DNA of 47,762 nt, taken from assembly GCA_947176205.1 (NCBI GenBank), contig CAMWPX010000002.1:1-47762 (forward strand), written 5' to 3'. Every line of letters begins with the position of its first letter. Within the stretch, counting starts at the first letter, position 1. Source of the DNA: an uncultured Porphyromonadaceae bacterium (GTDB lineage Bacteria; Bacteroidota; Bacteroidia; Bacteroidales; Muribaculaceae). The position numbers and the translations under genes are program-made. The notes under the pieces are model-generated. The model was not told where the DNA came from. It saw only the letters and a program-made list of their open reading frames with translations, and did not search any database. Positions 8,052 to 16,962 of the stretch are shown here, one piece after another.

Positions 8052-8864
8052 ATGAAAAAGGTAATCCTTACAATGACCGTGCTGCTTGTCTTCGCCATGA
8101 GCGCTTTTGCAGCAAAAGAAACAGTACAAGTTAATCAATTTACCGGTGCAAGCAATGTATCTCAAGACGAACTCTCTATGGTACGTGATGCCGTAGTAAT
8201 GGCTTTTTCTGACAAAGGTCGTTTTATCATCTTAGATGCAGCAACCGGAGCTGATGGTGCTACTGCCAAATATGCCGTAGATGGCAAAGTAAATCCTATA
8301 GTTTACACTTACACTACTACCAAAAATGATGACGGCACTGTGTCTAAAACCTATACAGCACCCGTTTCCGTTACCCTTACAGTTGTAGACCTCGCTACCG
8401 GTGCAACAAAAAGCAGCGTAATAGTTGACAGCAATAAAGGATTCTTTGGCGACTTAAATCCAGTAGATATATTTAAGGAAGAAACAGCATATACTCAAGC
8501 TATTGCGCTAAAAAACGCCACTATGTATATGACAAAGACCGGTAAAAAATTGCCAAAATGGATTGAAGAGAACTTCCCCGCCACGGGTTCTATTCTTGAA
8601 CTGGATGAAGTCAAAGGTGATGATGTCAAAACTGCCTTCATTTCACTTGGCTCACAAGACGGCATGGTCAAAGGTCAGAAATTCACCGTAAAACTCAAGA
8701 CTACCGTGGCTAACCGCACACGCTTCAAAGAAATCGGTGAAGCTCAGTGTGAAGCCGTGGAAGGTGAAGATATATCATTGGTTAAAATCAAAAAAGGTGG
8801 CAAGGAAATATTCAAGGCTTACAGCGAAACTCCCAACAACCTGATTATCGAAACCAAGAAATAA
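8052..8864 (+). CDS. Exported FlgT-like protein (TolB-like plus FlgT C-terminal-like domains)
   Basis: This is a 270-residue exported protein of unknown function. The ATG at 8052 gives a textbook signal peptide (MKKVILTMTVLLVFAMSAFA-A); the ORF-track start at 7908 lies in the structured RNA region and is rejected. Residues of about 22-170 resemble the CsgG/TolB-N-like fold seen in periplasmic assembly proteins. The block FISLGSQDGMVKGQKFTV (about residue 196) looks like the FlgT C-terminal domain found in the Vibrio flagellar H-ring protein. No flagellar genes are present. No lipobox is visible, so it is probably soluble periplasmic. It leads a seven-gene run of envelope proteins and is separated from the next gene by a 13-bp perfect hairpin, which may give it higher expression. 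Domain assignment is by eye. Confidence 0.72.
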   Translation: MKKVILTMTVLLVFAMSAFAAKETVQVNQFTGASNVSQDELSMVRDAVVMAFSDKGRFIILDAATGADGATAKYAVDGKVNPIVYTYTTTKNDDGTVSKTYTAPVSVTLTVVDLATGATKSSVIVDSNKGFFGDLNPVDIFKEETAYTQAIALKNATMYMTKTGKKLPKWIEENFPATGSILELDEVKGDDVKTAFISLGSQDGMVKGQKFTVKLKTTVANRTRFKEIGEAQCEAVEGEDISLVKIKKGGKEIFKAYSETPNNLIIETKK

Positions 8865-8902
8865 TACATCAAGTTACACAGACTTTTACATATTGCCAGA
8901 GC

Positions 8903-8939
8903 CGTTATCAATCCTTGCAAACTGTGAGGATTGATAACG
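8903..8939 (+). promoter_or_regulatory. 13-bp perfect inverted repeat between the first and second genes of the envelope operon
   Basis: CGTTATCAATCCT (8903-8915) is exactly complementary to AGGATTGATAACG (8927-8939) with an 11-nt loop. The T-run needed for an intrinsic terminator is missing. It may be an RNA-stabilising or processing hairpin protecting the 3' end of the first message, a partial attenuator, or a protein-binding site. Confidence 0.55.
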
Positions 8940-8970
8940 ACTTGAAATACACTTATTATTATCCTGAAAG

Positions 8971-10251
8971 ATGAAACGCCTTTGTTTAATATCCTTTTTA
9001 TGCCTGATATGCATCAATCCGCTGCTGGCTCAATTTGAATATTCACGTGAGATAATGCGTAGCGGCGGTTCCGACGAGCGGCCCACCCTGCGGGTCACCG
9101 TCATGGCTAACGATAAGAAAGAATTACAGGAAAAAGCCATATTGTCGGCACTCGATGCATATATATTTTATGGTATTGAGGGAGTGGGCACAGGCAAAGA
9201 ACTCATCAATGAGCGCGACCGTGACAAGCATTATGAATTTTTCCGTCGCGTATATAAAAACAAAATGAAATATGGTCTATATGCTGTCGACGTCAAAGAA
9301 ATCAGAAAAGCCAAGCGCAACGACGTCGGACTGCAGGAAGCCGTCTACACTCTTACGCTCAATAAAGCCGCATGGGACAAAGCTCTTGAAAACGAAGGTA
9401 TAATAAAGAAGGAAGTAGCCGTGGAGGTTGCTCCGGAAATAATGCCGTCAATTATGGTGGTACCGTATCGTAATGCCGGTGAGACATTCCGCGAGGTACT
9501 GGACAGAGCTCCGCATATACGAGTGGCTATCAGCGCCATACAGAATCTATTTGATGAGCATGGATATGAAACAGTTGACTTCATAGGGCTGCTTGAGTCA
9601 CGCGAACGCGACGGACAGTTTGCCCAGGACAATGCCGATTCGTTTGCAACACAGCTAATACGCTCCGGAGGTACTGACGTATACATTACCGTAGACGGAA
9701 CACGTTCGAGAATGGGCGGAGGCGAAGAACGTGTCGACCTGTTTCTTAAAGCCATGTACACCGCAAACGGCAAAATTCTTGCCAATAAAGACGCCTCAGC
9801 TCAAAGCCGTCACGGCATATCGAGTCTGTGCAAAGCAGCCATCCACCGGTGTGGCGATGACTTCATGCGTGTAATCAATGAGAAATTCAAGTCAATGACC
9901 GGCAGCGCTGACTCAGGCGGCAAGGGCGGGACGCAAAGTGCCAAACTCGTAGTAACCGTGGACGGCAATTCCACCATTGACCTTGACTCGGAAGTGGGCG
10001 ATGACATGTTTACCATCGGTGACTATATACGCCAGTACATCAAGAAGAATGCCCGCGGAGCCAAAATGGCAGGAACCACTCCGCTGCTTATGCAATATGA
10101 TACCATACTCATACCCACGCATAATAAAAAAGGGGAATCGGTGGAAGTAACGGACTTTGCCAATGCTCTTGTAAGATTCCTCCGCAGCAAAGGTGTGGGA
10201 TGCACCCGAATAATCGATGGTCTGACCATGCGAATCACCATATCTGACTGA
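8971..10251 (+). CDS. Exported DUF6175-like protein
   Basis: The protein has 426 residues with a signal peptide (MKRLCLISFLCLICINPLLAQ). The family looks like the Bacteroidetes-restricted DUF6175, whose function is unknown; I recognise it by overall pattern, not by a catalytic motif. Residues of about 40-130 (RVTVMANDKKELQEKAILSALDAYIFYGIEG) resemble an LPP20/FlgT-N-like alpha-beta module in which a long helix of alternating Ala and charged residues precedes a strand. The middle (PSIMVVPYRNAGETFREVL, then GGTDVYITVDGTRS) resembles a TolB-type nucleotide-free assembly fold. The C-terminal 100 residues form a third small domain. It is probably periplasmic and a partner of the neighbouring LPP20-like proteins. 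Confidence 0.7.
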   Translation: MKRLCLISFLCLICINPLLAQFEYSREIMRSGGSDERPTLRVTVMANDKKELQEKAILSALDAYIFYGIEGVGTGKELINERDRDKHYEFFRRVYKNKMKYGLYAVDVKEIRKAKRNDVGLQEAVYTLTLNKAAWDKALENEGIIKKEVAVEVAPEIMPSIMVVPYRNAGETFREVLDRAPHIRVAISAIQNLFDEHGYETVDFIGLLESRERDGQFAQDNADSFATQLIRSGGTDVYITVDGTRSRMGGGEERVDLFLKAMYTANGKILANKDASAQSRHGISSLCKAAIHRCGDDFMRVINEKFKSMTGSADSGGKGGTQSAKLVVTVDGNSTIDLDSEVGDDMFTIGDYIRQYIKKNARGAKMAGTTPLLMQYDTILIPTHNKKGESVEVTDFANALVRFLRSKGVGCTRIIDGLTMRITISD

Positions 10252-10285
10252 CTTTAGTTTATCCCTTTACTTCACACACAGTACA

Positions 10286-11731
10286 ATGAAACTGACAGGT
10301 AAAATACTATGCCTGATAACAATATCGCTCTTCTCAGCGAATATTTCTGCAGGGAAAAAAGAAGAACCGGCGGCTCCCGAATGGACCCGCATGAAACCCG
10401 CAGTTACGGGTTATTATGTAGGTATAGGAAGTGAATCGGTCTATGCCAAGGATTATCGCGAAAAAGCCAAGGAAAAGGCTCTCGCCGACATGATGTCGGA
10501 TATCGAGATAAAAATAGCGCAGCAATCGATGCTCAACCGACTTGAAGAAAACGACAGTTATTCCGAAGAATTTATCAATAATATCCGCTCGGAATCACAG
10601 GCTTGGCTTGAAAACTATGAACTGACCGACTCATGGGCTGACAACGAACGCTACTATGTACAATACCGTCTTAACAAGGAGGAGTATGAACGGTTGAAAC
10701 GCGACCGACTGAAGAAAGCTGCCACATTGGCAGCCGATTACTGGGTAAAGGGTCATAATGCCCAGTTATCCGGACGGTTCCATGACGCGGTAGAAATGTA
10801 TGTGACCGGAATAAAAGCTATCGAACCGTTTGCCAATGAGCGGCTTGAAGCTACTGCCGACGGTCACACGGTAAACATTGCCGCCGAGCTGCTCAACTCT
10901 CTATCGGGCATGTTCAGCACACTCACATTCCACCCTACACCGCTCAATGTCACCGTCACCCCCTTTAATCACGAGGTAGTGCCTCTGACCGTACGCGTAC
11001 TTTCCGACGGTCGACCGGTAAAAGGGGTAACTCTTTCCGCAAAATTTTCAAAAGGCGAAGGACACATCACCGTCAACGGACGCACAGGTGACGAAGGCAG
11101 AGCCGAAATAACCCTCAGCGACATCTCGGCCAAACCCAAGCGTCGCGAACTCGTGATAAGCGCAAAACTGGAAGTATCGTCACTCTTTGACACCCCTGCC
11201 ACTCAACAACTCGGACAGCGCATACTGGCTTCCATCCAACCGTTATACGTACCCATTAACATGGAGGAAACCAATCTGAAAGCCTATCTTACCACGGATG
11301 ATGACAATTCATCACCGTTACTGCGGTCACTATCAGCTTACGTCGCCACGAATTATTTCGACTGGGTGGACGACAAACGTGACGCCGACCTGCAGATTCA
11401 CATCAGCACTTCGTTCAAAAAAGGCGGTGACGTACGTGGCGACCTATACGATATGACGGAATACTTCACCTCATGTCTGGTAACCATAATGGACCTCAAC
11501 GCACCCTCAGAACCGGTGGTGATACGCGTCAGCATTGACGATGCCCGCTCACTGTCACCAAAATCAGCTTCATTTACCGCCGCACGCACCAATGCCCAGC
11601 GTGAAATGGCAAAAAGCATGTGCCGCCAGCTCGACCGAAAACTTGCAGAAGCAAAATTTGAGCGTCGCAGCAAATCCACTCAAGAAGACTCCATGCAGAC
11701 TGAAGCCGACTTTATCCCTGAAGATTTTTAA
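10286..11731 (+). CDS. Exported LPP20-domain protein with TPR-like and Ig-like regions
   Basis: This is a 481-residue exported protein with signal peptide MKLTGKILCLITISLFSANISA. Residues of about 30-135 form an LPP20-type domain: PEWTRMKPAVTGYYVGIGSES is the family opening, followed by a long helix with AKEKALADMMSDI and an edge strand YYVQYRLNKEEY. Residues of about 140-185 look like one TPR hairpin (KGHNAQLSGRFHDAVEMYVTGIKA). Residues of about 220-310 resemble a Big/carboxypeptidase-regulatory Ig-like fold (VRVLSDGRPVKGVTLSAKF then GRTGDEGRAEITLSD). The C-terminal 150 residues are unassigned. It lies 34 bp after the DUF6175-like gene and 39 bp before a second, smaller LPP20 gene. Function is unknown; a structural role in a periplasmic complex is inferred. 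Confidence 0.75.
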   Translation: MKLTGKILCLITISLFSANISAGKKEEPAAPEWTRMKPAVTGYYVGIGSESVYAKDYREKAKEKALADMMSDIEIKIAQQSMLNRLEENDSYSEEFINNIRSESQAWLENYELTDSWADNERYYVQYRLNKEEYERLKRDRLKKAATLAADYWVKGHNAQLSGRFHDAVEMYVTGIKAIEPFANERLEATADGHTVNIAAELLNSLSGMFSTLTFHPTPLNVTVTPFNHEVVPLTVRVLSDGRPVKGVTLSAKFSKGEGHITVNGRTGDEGRAEITLSDISAKPKRRELVISAKLEVSSLFDTPATQQLGQRILASIQPLYVPINMEETNLKAYLTTDDDNSSPLLRSLSAYVATNYFDWVDDKRDADLQIHISTSFKKGGDVRGDLYDMTEYFTSCLVTIMDLNAPSEPVVIRVSIDDARSLSPKSASFTAARTNAQREMAKSMCRQLDRKLAEAKFERRSKSTQEDSMQTEADFIPEDF

Positions 11732-11770
11732 CCCATACATTACCATTTCTAACCCTTAACAATTTTGATT

Positions 11771-12310
11771 ATGAAATTTTATTCTATCCTTACCGTCGTA
11801 GCCATGACAGCAGCCCTCACATGCTGTTCTGCCGCTAAAAAGAACAAGACCAACAAAGGTGAACAGGAGATAACCCAACTATGTAACTACTATACTGATG
11901 AAACCACTTTCTACGGCAACGGTATAGCTGAAAGCACCGATATGCAGATGGCTAAAGACAAAGCCACTACATCAGCCCGCGCACAGATTTCTTCCACACT
12001 CAATATAGCTGTGGAAAACTTCGTGAAACGTTACCGCACCGACACCAACGATACTCTTGACCAAAAGACCGAAGACCGTCTGCAGACTCTTACCATACAG
12101 ACTCTCGCCAACTCCACCGTGTGCTGCGAGCGTATAGTAAGAGCGGAAAACGGCAAATACCGTGCTTACGTATCAGTATCTCTTCCCAAAGCCGTGGTTG
12201 CTGATGCCGCCAAAAAAGCTATGGCTGAGCAGAAAGAAGCTACACTTGACGACCGTGCCGGTGCTTTTGACAAAATTGTCGAACAGGAAATAGTCAAAGC
12301 CGGTAAATAA
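11771..12310 (+). CDS. LPP20-family lipoprotein
   Basis: This is a 179-residue probable lipoprotein starting at the ATG at 11771; the ORF track begins at an upstream TTG. The signal sequence MKFYSILTVVAMTAALTCCS ends in an LTCC lipobox-like site, so it is likely lipid-anchored and processed by LspA. The LPP20 pattern is clear: FYGNGIAESTDMQMAKDKATTSARAQISSTLNIAVENFVKRY, then VCCERIVRAENGKYRAYVSVSLPKAVV. It is the same module as residues 30-135 of the upstream protein, here as a stand-alone unit. The stop codon overlaps the next start as TAATG, so translation of the transglutaminase is coupled to it. Confidence 0.85.
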   Translation: MKFYSILTVVAMTAALTCCSAAKKNKTNKGEQEITQLCNYYTDETTFYGNGIAESTDMQMAKDKATTSARAQISSTLNIAVENFVKRYRTDTNDTLDQKTEDRLQTLTIQTLANSTVCCERIVRAENGKYRAYVSVSLPKAVVADAAKKAMAEQKEATLDDRAGAFDKIVEQEIVKAGK

Positions 12311-13854
12311 TGACCCTCCGCAACAATTTACTCTACACCCTTGCAGCCGGCATATATTTACTTATGCCGGCGCAAGCTTTTGCTGACTGGGGCGACGAAT
12401 GGCGCGAGGAATTTAATCGTACCGCCCGCAGTCATCTGGAAGAATTCGAAAAAACGGCACGCGAGCATTTCAAGTTGATTCGCAATAATCTTGACGACGA
12501 TTTCCTGCGTACGCTTGACAGCATGTGGCATGACTATCGTGTCACAGCAGGCGAGGAACGCCCGCGCCGTCAGGAACCGGTCACGCCTCCTGTAGCTCCC
12601 GAGATTCCTGAAAACAAACCTGCCCCGGCTCCGATAGAACTCATTCCCGGTAGAATCAATCTGCCCGTAACACCCACTACCCCGGTAACACCTATTGACA
12701 TAAAATTTCCGGACAATACCACCCCGTCGCTTCCTGACATAAAGAAAGTGATGCAAGTGGACTTTTTCGGCAATAAATGTCAATTTATCCCTGTAGATTA
12801 CACCTATCTCAACGTCAGCCCTGACCAGACATCGATACGCTCATCCCTCGAACGTGTAATGAACGATGAGCAGACACCGCTGATTGTCAATGACTGTCTG
12901 CGATTACGCCAATCGCTCAACCTTCCTGACATTGGATATGTGTGGCTCGTTGAAGCGCTTGCTGAAGAAATTTGTCCCGGCAAACCTGATTCACAAGCAT
13001 TTCTTGCCACCACACTACTCAACCTTTCCGGTTACGATGTAAAGATAGGTTACAATCCCTCAGGTATAACCATGCTTTTCCCTACCGACGTACTCGTCTA
13101 TGCCACACCGCGACTCGAAATAAAGGGCAAGGATTTCTATGTGCGTAACCGGGCTATAAGCGATGCCGATTACATCCGCAGTTACGACAGCCAGTATTTC
13201 AAGAACGGTGTAGATGTACACCTCATTCCTGACCGTATGCCGGTGTTTCACAATGACGGACCTGAGCATGAATACTCATCGGACAAATGGCTACAGGAAC
13301 CGGCGTTCAAAATTCAGGTCAACGGTCCCCTTGTGGAATTTCTCGGCAAATATCCCCAGATATCATGGGAATATTACGCACAGGCTCCTTTGACTGAAGA
13401 ATTTCACAATAAAGTTATACCCACAGTAAAACAGCGAACCAAAGATGCCGGACTCAACACTTACGATGGCGTACGTAAAATTCTGAGTTTTCTGCATTAC
13501 GGATTCCCATATAAGGATGACGGTGCCCAATTCGGCTACGAGAAAGTTAATTTTCCCGATGAAAACTTCTACTTCCCGTATAACGATTGTGAAGACCGTT
13601 CGATACTTTTCGCCACTCTTGTACGTGAAATCTACGGACTTGACGTAGTGCTGCTTCACTATCCCAACCACCTCGCTACCGCCGTTAACTTCCGCGACCC
13701 CTCCGTGACCGGTGACTATATAGCCGTGGACGGAGTGAACTATGTGGTGTGTGACCCGACATATATAGGAGCACGCATAGGCATGAGTATGCCCCAATAT
13801 GCCTCGGTAGCTCCCGAAGTATTCAAAATCAAAATAACCGACAGTAACAAATAA
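12310..13854 (+). CDS. Exported transglutaminase-like cysteine protease-fold protein
   Basis: This is a 514-residue exported protein with a signal peptide ending near PAQAFA. It contains an N-terminal helical region, a Pro-rich linker of about 45 residues (near 95-140), and a C-terminal transglutaminase-like domain. The triad is readable: Cys427 in NDCEDRS, His454 in PNHLATAV and Asp482 in VCDPTY, with the usual spacing. Such domains in bacteria are usually proteases or amidases; cross-linking is less common. The central region (about 150-330) is unassigned. It is the only obvious enzyme of the seven-gene run, translationally coupled to the LPP20 lipoprotein before it and 7 bp from the CHASE2 gene after it. 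It is probably the effector of the system; its substrate is unknown. Confidence 0.83.
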   Translation: MTLRNNLLYTLAAGIYLLMPAQAFADWGDEWREEFNRTARSHLEEFEKTAREHFKLIRNNLDDDFLRTLDSMWHDYRVTAGEERPRRQEPVTPPVAPEIPENKPAPAPIELIPGRINLPVTPTTPVTPIDIKFPDNTTPSLPDIKKVMQVDFFGNKCQFIPVDYTYLNVSPDQTSIRSSLERVMNDEQTPLIVNDCLRLRQSLNLPDIGYVWLVEALAEEICPGKPDSQAFLATTLLNLSGYDVKIGYNPSGITMLFPTDVLVYATPRLEIKGKDFYVRNRAISDADYIRSYDSQYFKNGVDVHLIPDRMPVFHNDGPEHEYSSDKWLQEPAFKIQVNGPLVEFLGKYPQISWEYYAQAPLTEEFHNKVIPTVKQRTKDAGLNTYDGVRKILSFLHYGFPYKDDGAQFGYEKVNFPDENFYFPYNDCEDRSILFATLVREIYGLDVVLLHYPNHLATAVNFRDPSVTGDYIAVDGVNYVVCDPTYIGARIGMSMPQYASVAPEVFKIKITDSNK

Positions 13855-13861
13855 CCCAGCA

Positions 13862-15040
13862 ATGTCCGGCTCTTATAAAAGAATGCTGTGGGAGGCACTG
13901 ATAATAGCCCCGATAGCCACAATTCTGGCTATCGGAGCTTCATATCTGATACCGGGCGACATAACCACTCTCGAATCCGTAGCCCCGGAAACGAAAACAA
14001 GTGACTTCTGCTTCAGCGACTTTTATTCCATAGCTGTAAGCAATGACAAGACATACACCATTGACCCTAACATCACTATCGTAGCCGTAGACCGCTGCTC
14101 ACGCACGGAAATAGCCGCTGCCCTTGCCACGGCTGACTCAGCCGGAGCAAAAGCCATAGGCATAGACCTTATTTTAGAAAAACCGACAGTGGATTATGAC
14201 TCGCTGGCTGATTATCTCCGATACAACAAGAGGATAATACTACCCGTACTGCTTAAGGATTATGACGGTATATACTTCAACGATGCTGAGGCATCCTATT
14301 TCGACACATGGGAAATAAATGACAGCCGCCATGCATCCATCAATATCAACGGAAGCCACGAAGGATGCACCACCAGATATTTCAAACCGGAATTTGACCA
14401 CGTGGACTCACCCATCCCATCCATGGCTATGATGCTCGCCGAGACATATAAGCCCGGGAGCTTCGACCGTATCATGACTCGCGGTAACTCCATGGAGATG
14501 ATTGACTTCACAACCCATCAGTTCAATGTAATCCATGCAAAAGACCTTTATCGACACACTGACCTGCTGAAAAATAAAATAGTACTTTTGGGCTGTGTGG
14601 ACAATGCCGCTGACAAACACCGCATACCCCTTATCAACAATATGGCTGGCGTCATAATTCACGCCTACATAATCTCAACCATTATCAACGATGATTTCAT
14701 CGATGACTCGTCATGGCTCATCAACATGACTATAGCAGCGATAGTATGCCTCATAATAGTATTTCTCGGCGTACTTTTCCGCTCCACCGACTGGGGATGC
14801 ATGATGGTACGCATTCTTCAGATAGCCATACTCTTTACCATACTGTATATCGGCACGGCACTGTTCCGTACCTATCATTATAACCTCGATTTCGGCCCGA
14901 CCATACTCATATCTGTTCTCGGACTGCTCGTAATGGACATACTCATCGGACTTAACGCTATCATACGTCATATCATCATCCGGTTTCGTCGCCGCATATC
15001 ACCGACAACTCCGGATTGCGACCATACACCACAACAATAA
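13862..15040 (+). CDS. CHASE2-domain inner-membrane protein without an output domain
   Basis: This is a 392-residue membrane protein. An N-terminal membrane helix (ALIIAPIATILAIGASYLI) is followed by a periplasmic CHASE2 sensor of about 230 residues. The CHASE2 pattern is clear: ITIVAVDRCSRTEIAAALATADSAGAKAIGIDLILEKPTVDYDSLADYL, and later KNKIVLLGCVDNAADKHRIPL and GVIIHAYIISTII. Three C-terminal transmembrane helices follow, then only a short basic tail of about 25 residues. CHASE2 proteins usually carry a cytoplasmic kinase, cyclase or caspase-like output; none is fused here or encoded next door. It may sense a periplasmic signal and act by contact with the exported partners of the same operon. 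Confidence 0.85.
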   Translation: MSGSYKRMLWEALIIAPIATILAIGASYLIPGDITTLESVAPETKTSDFCFSDFYSIAVSNDKTYTIDPNITIVAVDRCSRTEIAAALATADSAGAKAIGIDLILEKPTVDYDSLADYLRYNKRIILPVLLKDYDGIYFNDAEASYFDTWEINDSRHASININGSHEGCTTRYFKPEFDHVDSPIPSMAMMLAETYKPGSFDRIMTRGNSMEMIDFTTHQFNVIHAKDLYRHTDLLKNKIVLLGCVDNAADKHRIPLINNMAGVIIHAYIISTIINDDFIDDSSWLINMTIAAIVCLIIVFLGVLFRSTDWGCMMVRILQIAILFTILYIGTALFRTYHYNLDFGPTILISVLGLLVMDILIGLNAIIRHIIIRFRRRISPTTPDCDHTPQQ

Positions 15041-15049
15041 TTATCTCTC

Positions 15050-15871
15050 ATGAATACTACATTTCTCAAGACAATCATTGCCACCGTTGTAATCACTATT
15101 GCCGGCACTCAAATACCTCTCAATGCAAAATATAGGGCATATAATGTGGTCAATCATCCCAAAGTAGCATCAGGCAACCGCTTCATTGACATAACCAGAA
15201 ACATGAAGCTTAATGACAACAGCATAATCCGGCTCTCGGCTAACGACCAGCTTACCGTACGCATGTCATCGTTCAACGGCCCGGTATATAAATTAACGAC
15301 CCCTACACCGGCTAAAGGTACATCACTCAAAAACCTTATAGCCCAAAAACAAAAAGAAAAAATATCCACCGTAAGACAGGTGAACAAGACCATTGCTCAG
15401 GGGCTTGCCAGTCATACTGTAGCCAAGGATGCCTTTGACCGCGGAGGAGTATCACACATCACTACTAACTCGCAAGGAAGCATCACCACTTTGAAATATC
15501 TGCTCGGTCCGGAAGAAATCTGTCCCGACGAATTACCCGCTCCCATGATTAAGGTAACCCGTCGCACCGACCCTGACAATCTGTATCATTTTATACTCCG
15601 GTCGGTTAAACATGATGGATTATACGTCAATATGCTAAAAAAAGACTCCGACCCCAATCATATAGAGCTACTGTTTCCCGAACCGATTCTGATTACCTCC
15701 ACCGCTGACCGCGAACTTGACGATTTCTTATTTGAAATGCCTGACAAATATGATGCCGGCATGATTGTTATCGTATCTGACATGCCTTTCACCACCAAAG
15801 ATATAGCGCACGAACTCAACGTCACTACTCAAAACATCCACCGCAATTACCACTACCAGATTATACGCTGA
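15050..15871 (+). CDS. Exported protein of unknown function, last gene of the envelope operon
   Basis: The protein has 273 residues and a signal peptide (MNTTFLKTIIATVVITIAGTQIPLNA). I do not recognise the family. After the signal comes a stretch predicted to be beta-rich (SIIRLSANDQLTVRMSS), a charged helix near residues 88-120 (AQKQKEKISTVRQVNKTIAQGLA), and a C-terminal alpha-beta region. The pattern FILRSVKHDGLYVNMLKKDSD may be a small beta-sandwich edge. The gene starts 9 bp after the CHASE2 stop and is followed by a 155-bp gap with the pyrB promoter, so it closes the operon. It is probably a dedicated periplasmic partner of the CHASE2 or transglutaminase protein. Confidence 0.7.
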   Translation: MNTTFLKTIIATVVITIAGTQIPLNAKYRAYNVVNHPKVASGNRFIDITRNMKLNDNSIIRLSANDQLTVRMSSFNGPVYKLTTPTPAKGTSLKNLIAQKQKEKISTVRQVNKTIAQGLASHTVAKDAFDRGGVSHITTNSQGSITTLKYLLGPEEICPDELPAPMIKVTRRTDPDNLYHFILRSVKHDGLYVNMLKKDSDPNHIELLFPEPILITSTADRELDDFLFEMPDKYDAGMIVIVSDMPFTTKDIAHELNVTTQNIHRNYHYQIIR

Positions 15872-15995
15872 TCTGACATTACGTGACAACCATATATCAG
15901 CGAAATGTAAGCTATCGGACCCGGTGATTTATGTATTATCAATGAAAGACATAGGAAAATCAGGCGCGTGTTGCTTAGGATTGCGGAGAAATTAG

Positions 15996-16003
15996 TACCT
16001 TTG
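15996..16003 (+). promoter_or_regulatory. -7 promoter element for pyrBI
   Basis: TACCTTTG fits TAnnTTTG and lies 23 bp before the pyrB ATG. A TTG occurs 22 bp upstream (15971-15973), slightly further than the usual 19-21. No attenuator-like U-tract leader of the enterobacterial pyrBI type is visible in the short leader. Confidence 0.6.
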
Positions 16004-16026
16004 CGAAAAGGTAAATAAATTTCGCG

Positions 16027-16962
16027 ATGAACAGTAACAGCCTCGTATCAATCGATGATATCTCACGCGACGAGATAGTCGATCTCTTGAAGCAGGCTCG
16101 ATATTTTGAGATGCACCCTGACCAGAAAATTCTTGACGGCAAGGTTGTAGCAACTCTATTCTTTGAGCCTTCCACACGCACACGTCTTAGTTTCGAGACA
16201 GCTGTAAACCGTCTTGGCGGTAGAGTAATCGGTTTTTCCGACGCCTCCACCACAAGCTCATCAAAGGGTGAAACCCTTAAAGATACCATAAAGATGGTAT
16301 CAAACTATGTGGACCTGATTATCATGCGTCATCATCTCGAAGGGGCAGCCCGCTACGCCACTGAAGTCACGGATACACCTGTGATTAACGCCGGCGACGG
16401 CGCTCATCAGCATCCTTCGCAGACCATGCTTGACCTCTACTCAATCTATAAGACCCAAGGGACGCTGCAAAACCTGTCGATAACCATGGTGGGTGACTTA
16501 AAATATGGTCGAACGGTGCATTCACTGCTCATGGCCATGCGGTATTTCAATCCCACATTTCACTTCATAGCATGCGAGGAGTTGCAGATGCCCAAGGAAT
16601 ACAAAGACTTCTGCGATAAATACAATATCCGTTATTACGAACACCGGGATTTCACACCCGAAGTAATAAACCAATCGGATATACTATACATGACCCGTGT
16701 GCAACGCGAACGCTTTACCGACATTATGGAGTACGAGCGCGTAAAGAACCTCTATACGCTCCGCTCTGATATGCTCGAAGGAGCGCGCAAGAATATGCGT
16801 GTACTTCACCCGCTGCCGCGTGTCAACGAGATAGCCTATGACGTGGACGACAGTCCTCATGCATATTATTTCGAACAGGCCCGTAACGGACTGTATGCGC
16901 GTCAGGCTATAATATGCAAGGCATTAGGAATAGATATACCCAAGATGGAGATTACATTATGA
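16027..16962 (+). CDS. pyrB: Aspartate carbamoyltransferase catalytic subunit
   Basis: PyrB joins carbamoyl phosphate and aspartate in the first committed step of pyrimidine synthesis. The 311-residue length is standard. Carbamoyl-phosphate-binding motifs are intact: [15 protein letters not shown], the [10 protein letters not shown] loop, HPSQTMLD, and the late HPLPRVNEI that positions both substrates. The stop overlaps the pyrI start as ATGA, so the two chains are made in a coupled ratio. Together they should form the allosteric class B holoenzyme (two catalytic trimers and three regulatory dimers). Confidence 0.97.
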   Translation: MNSNSLVSIDDISRDEIVDLLKQARYFEMHPDQKILDGKVVATLFFEPSTRTRLSFETAVNRLGGRVIGFSDASTTSSSKGETLKDTIKMVSNYVDLIIMRHHLEGAARYATEVTDTPVINAGDGAHQHPSQTMLDLYSIYKTQGTLQNLSITMVGDLKYGRTVHSLLMAMRYFNPTFHFIACEELQMPKEYKDFCDKYNIRYYEHRDFTPEVINQSDILYMTRVQRERFTDIMEYERVKNLYTLRSDMLEGARKNMRVLHPLPRVNEIAYDVDDSPHAYYFEQARNGLYARQAIICKALGIDIPKMEITL

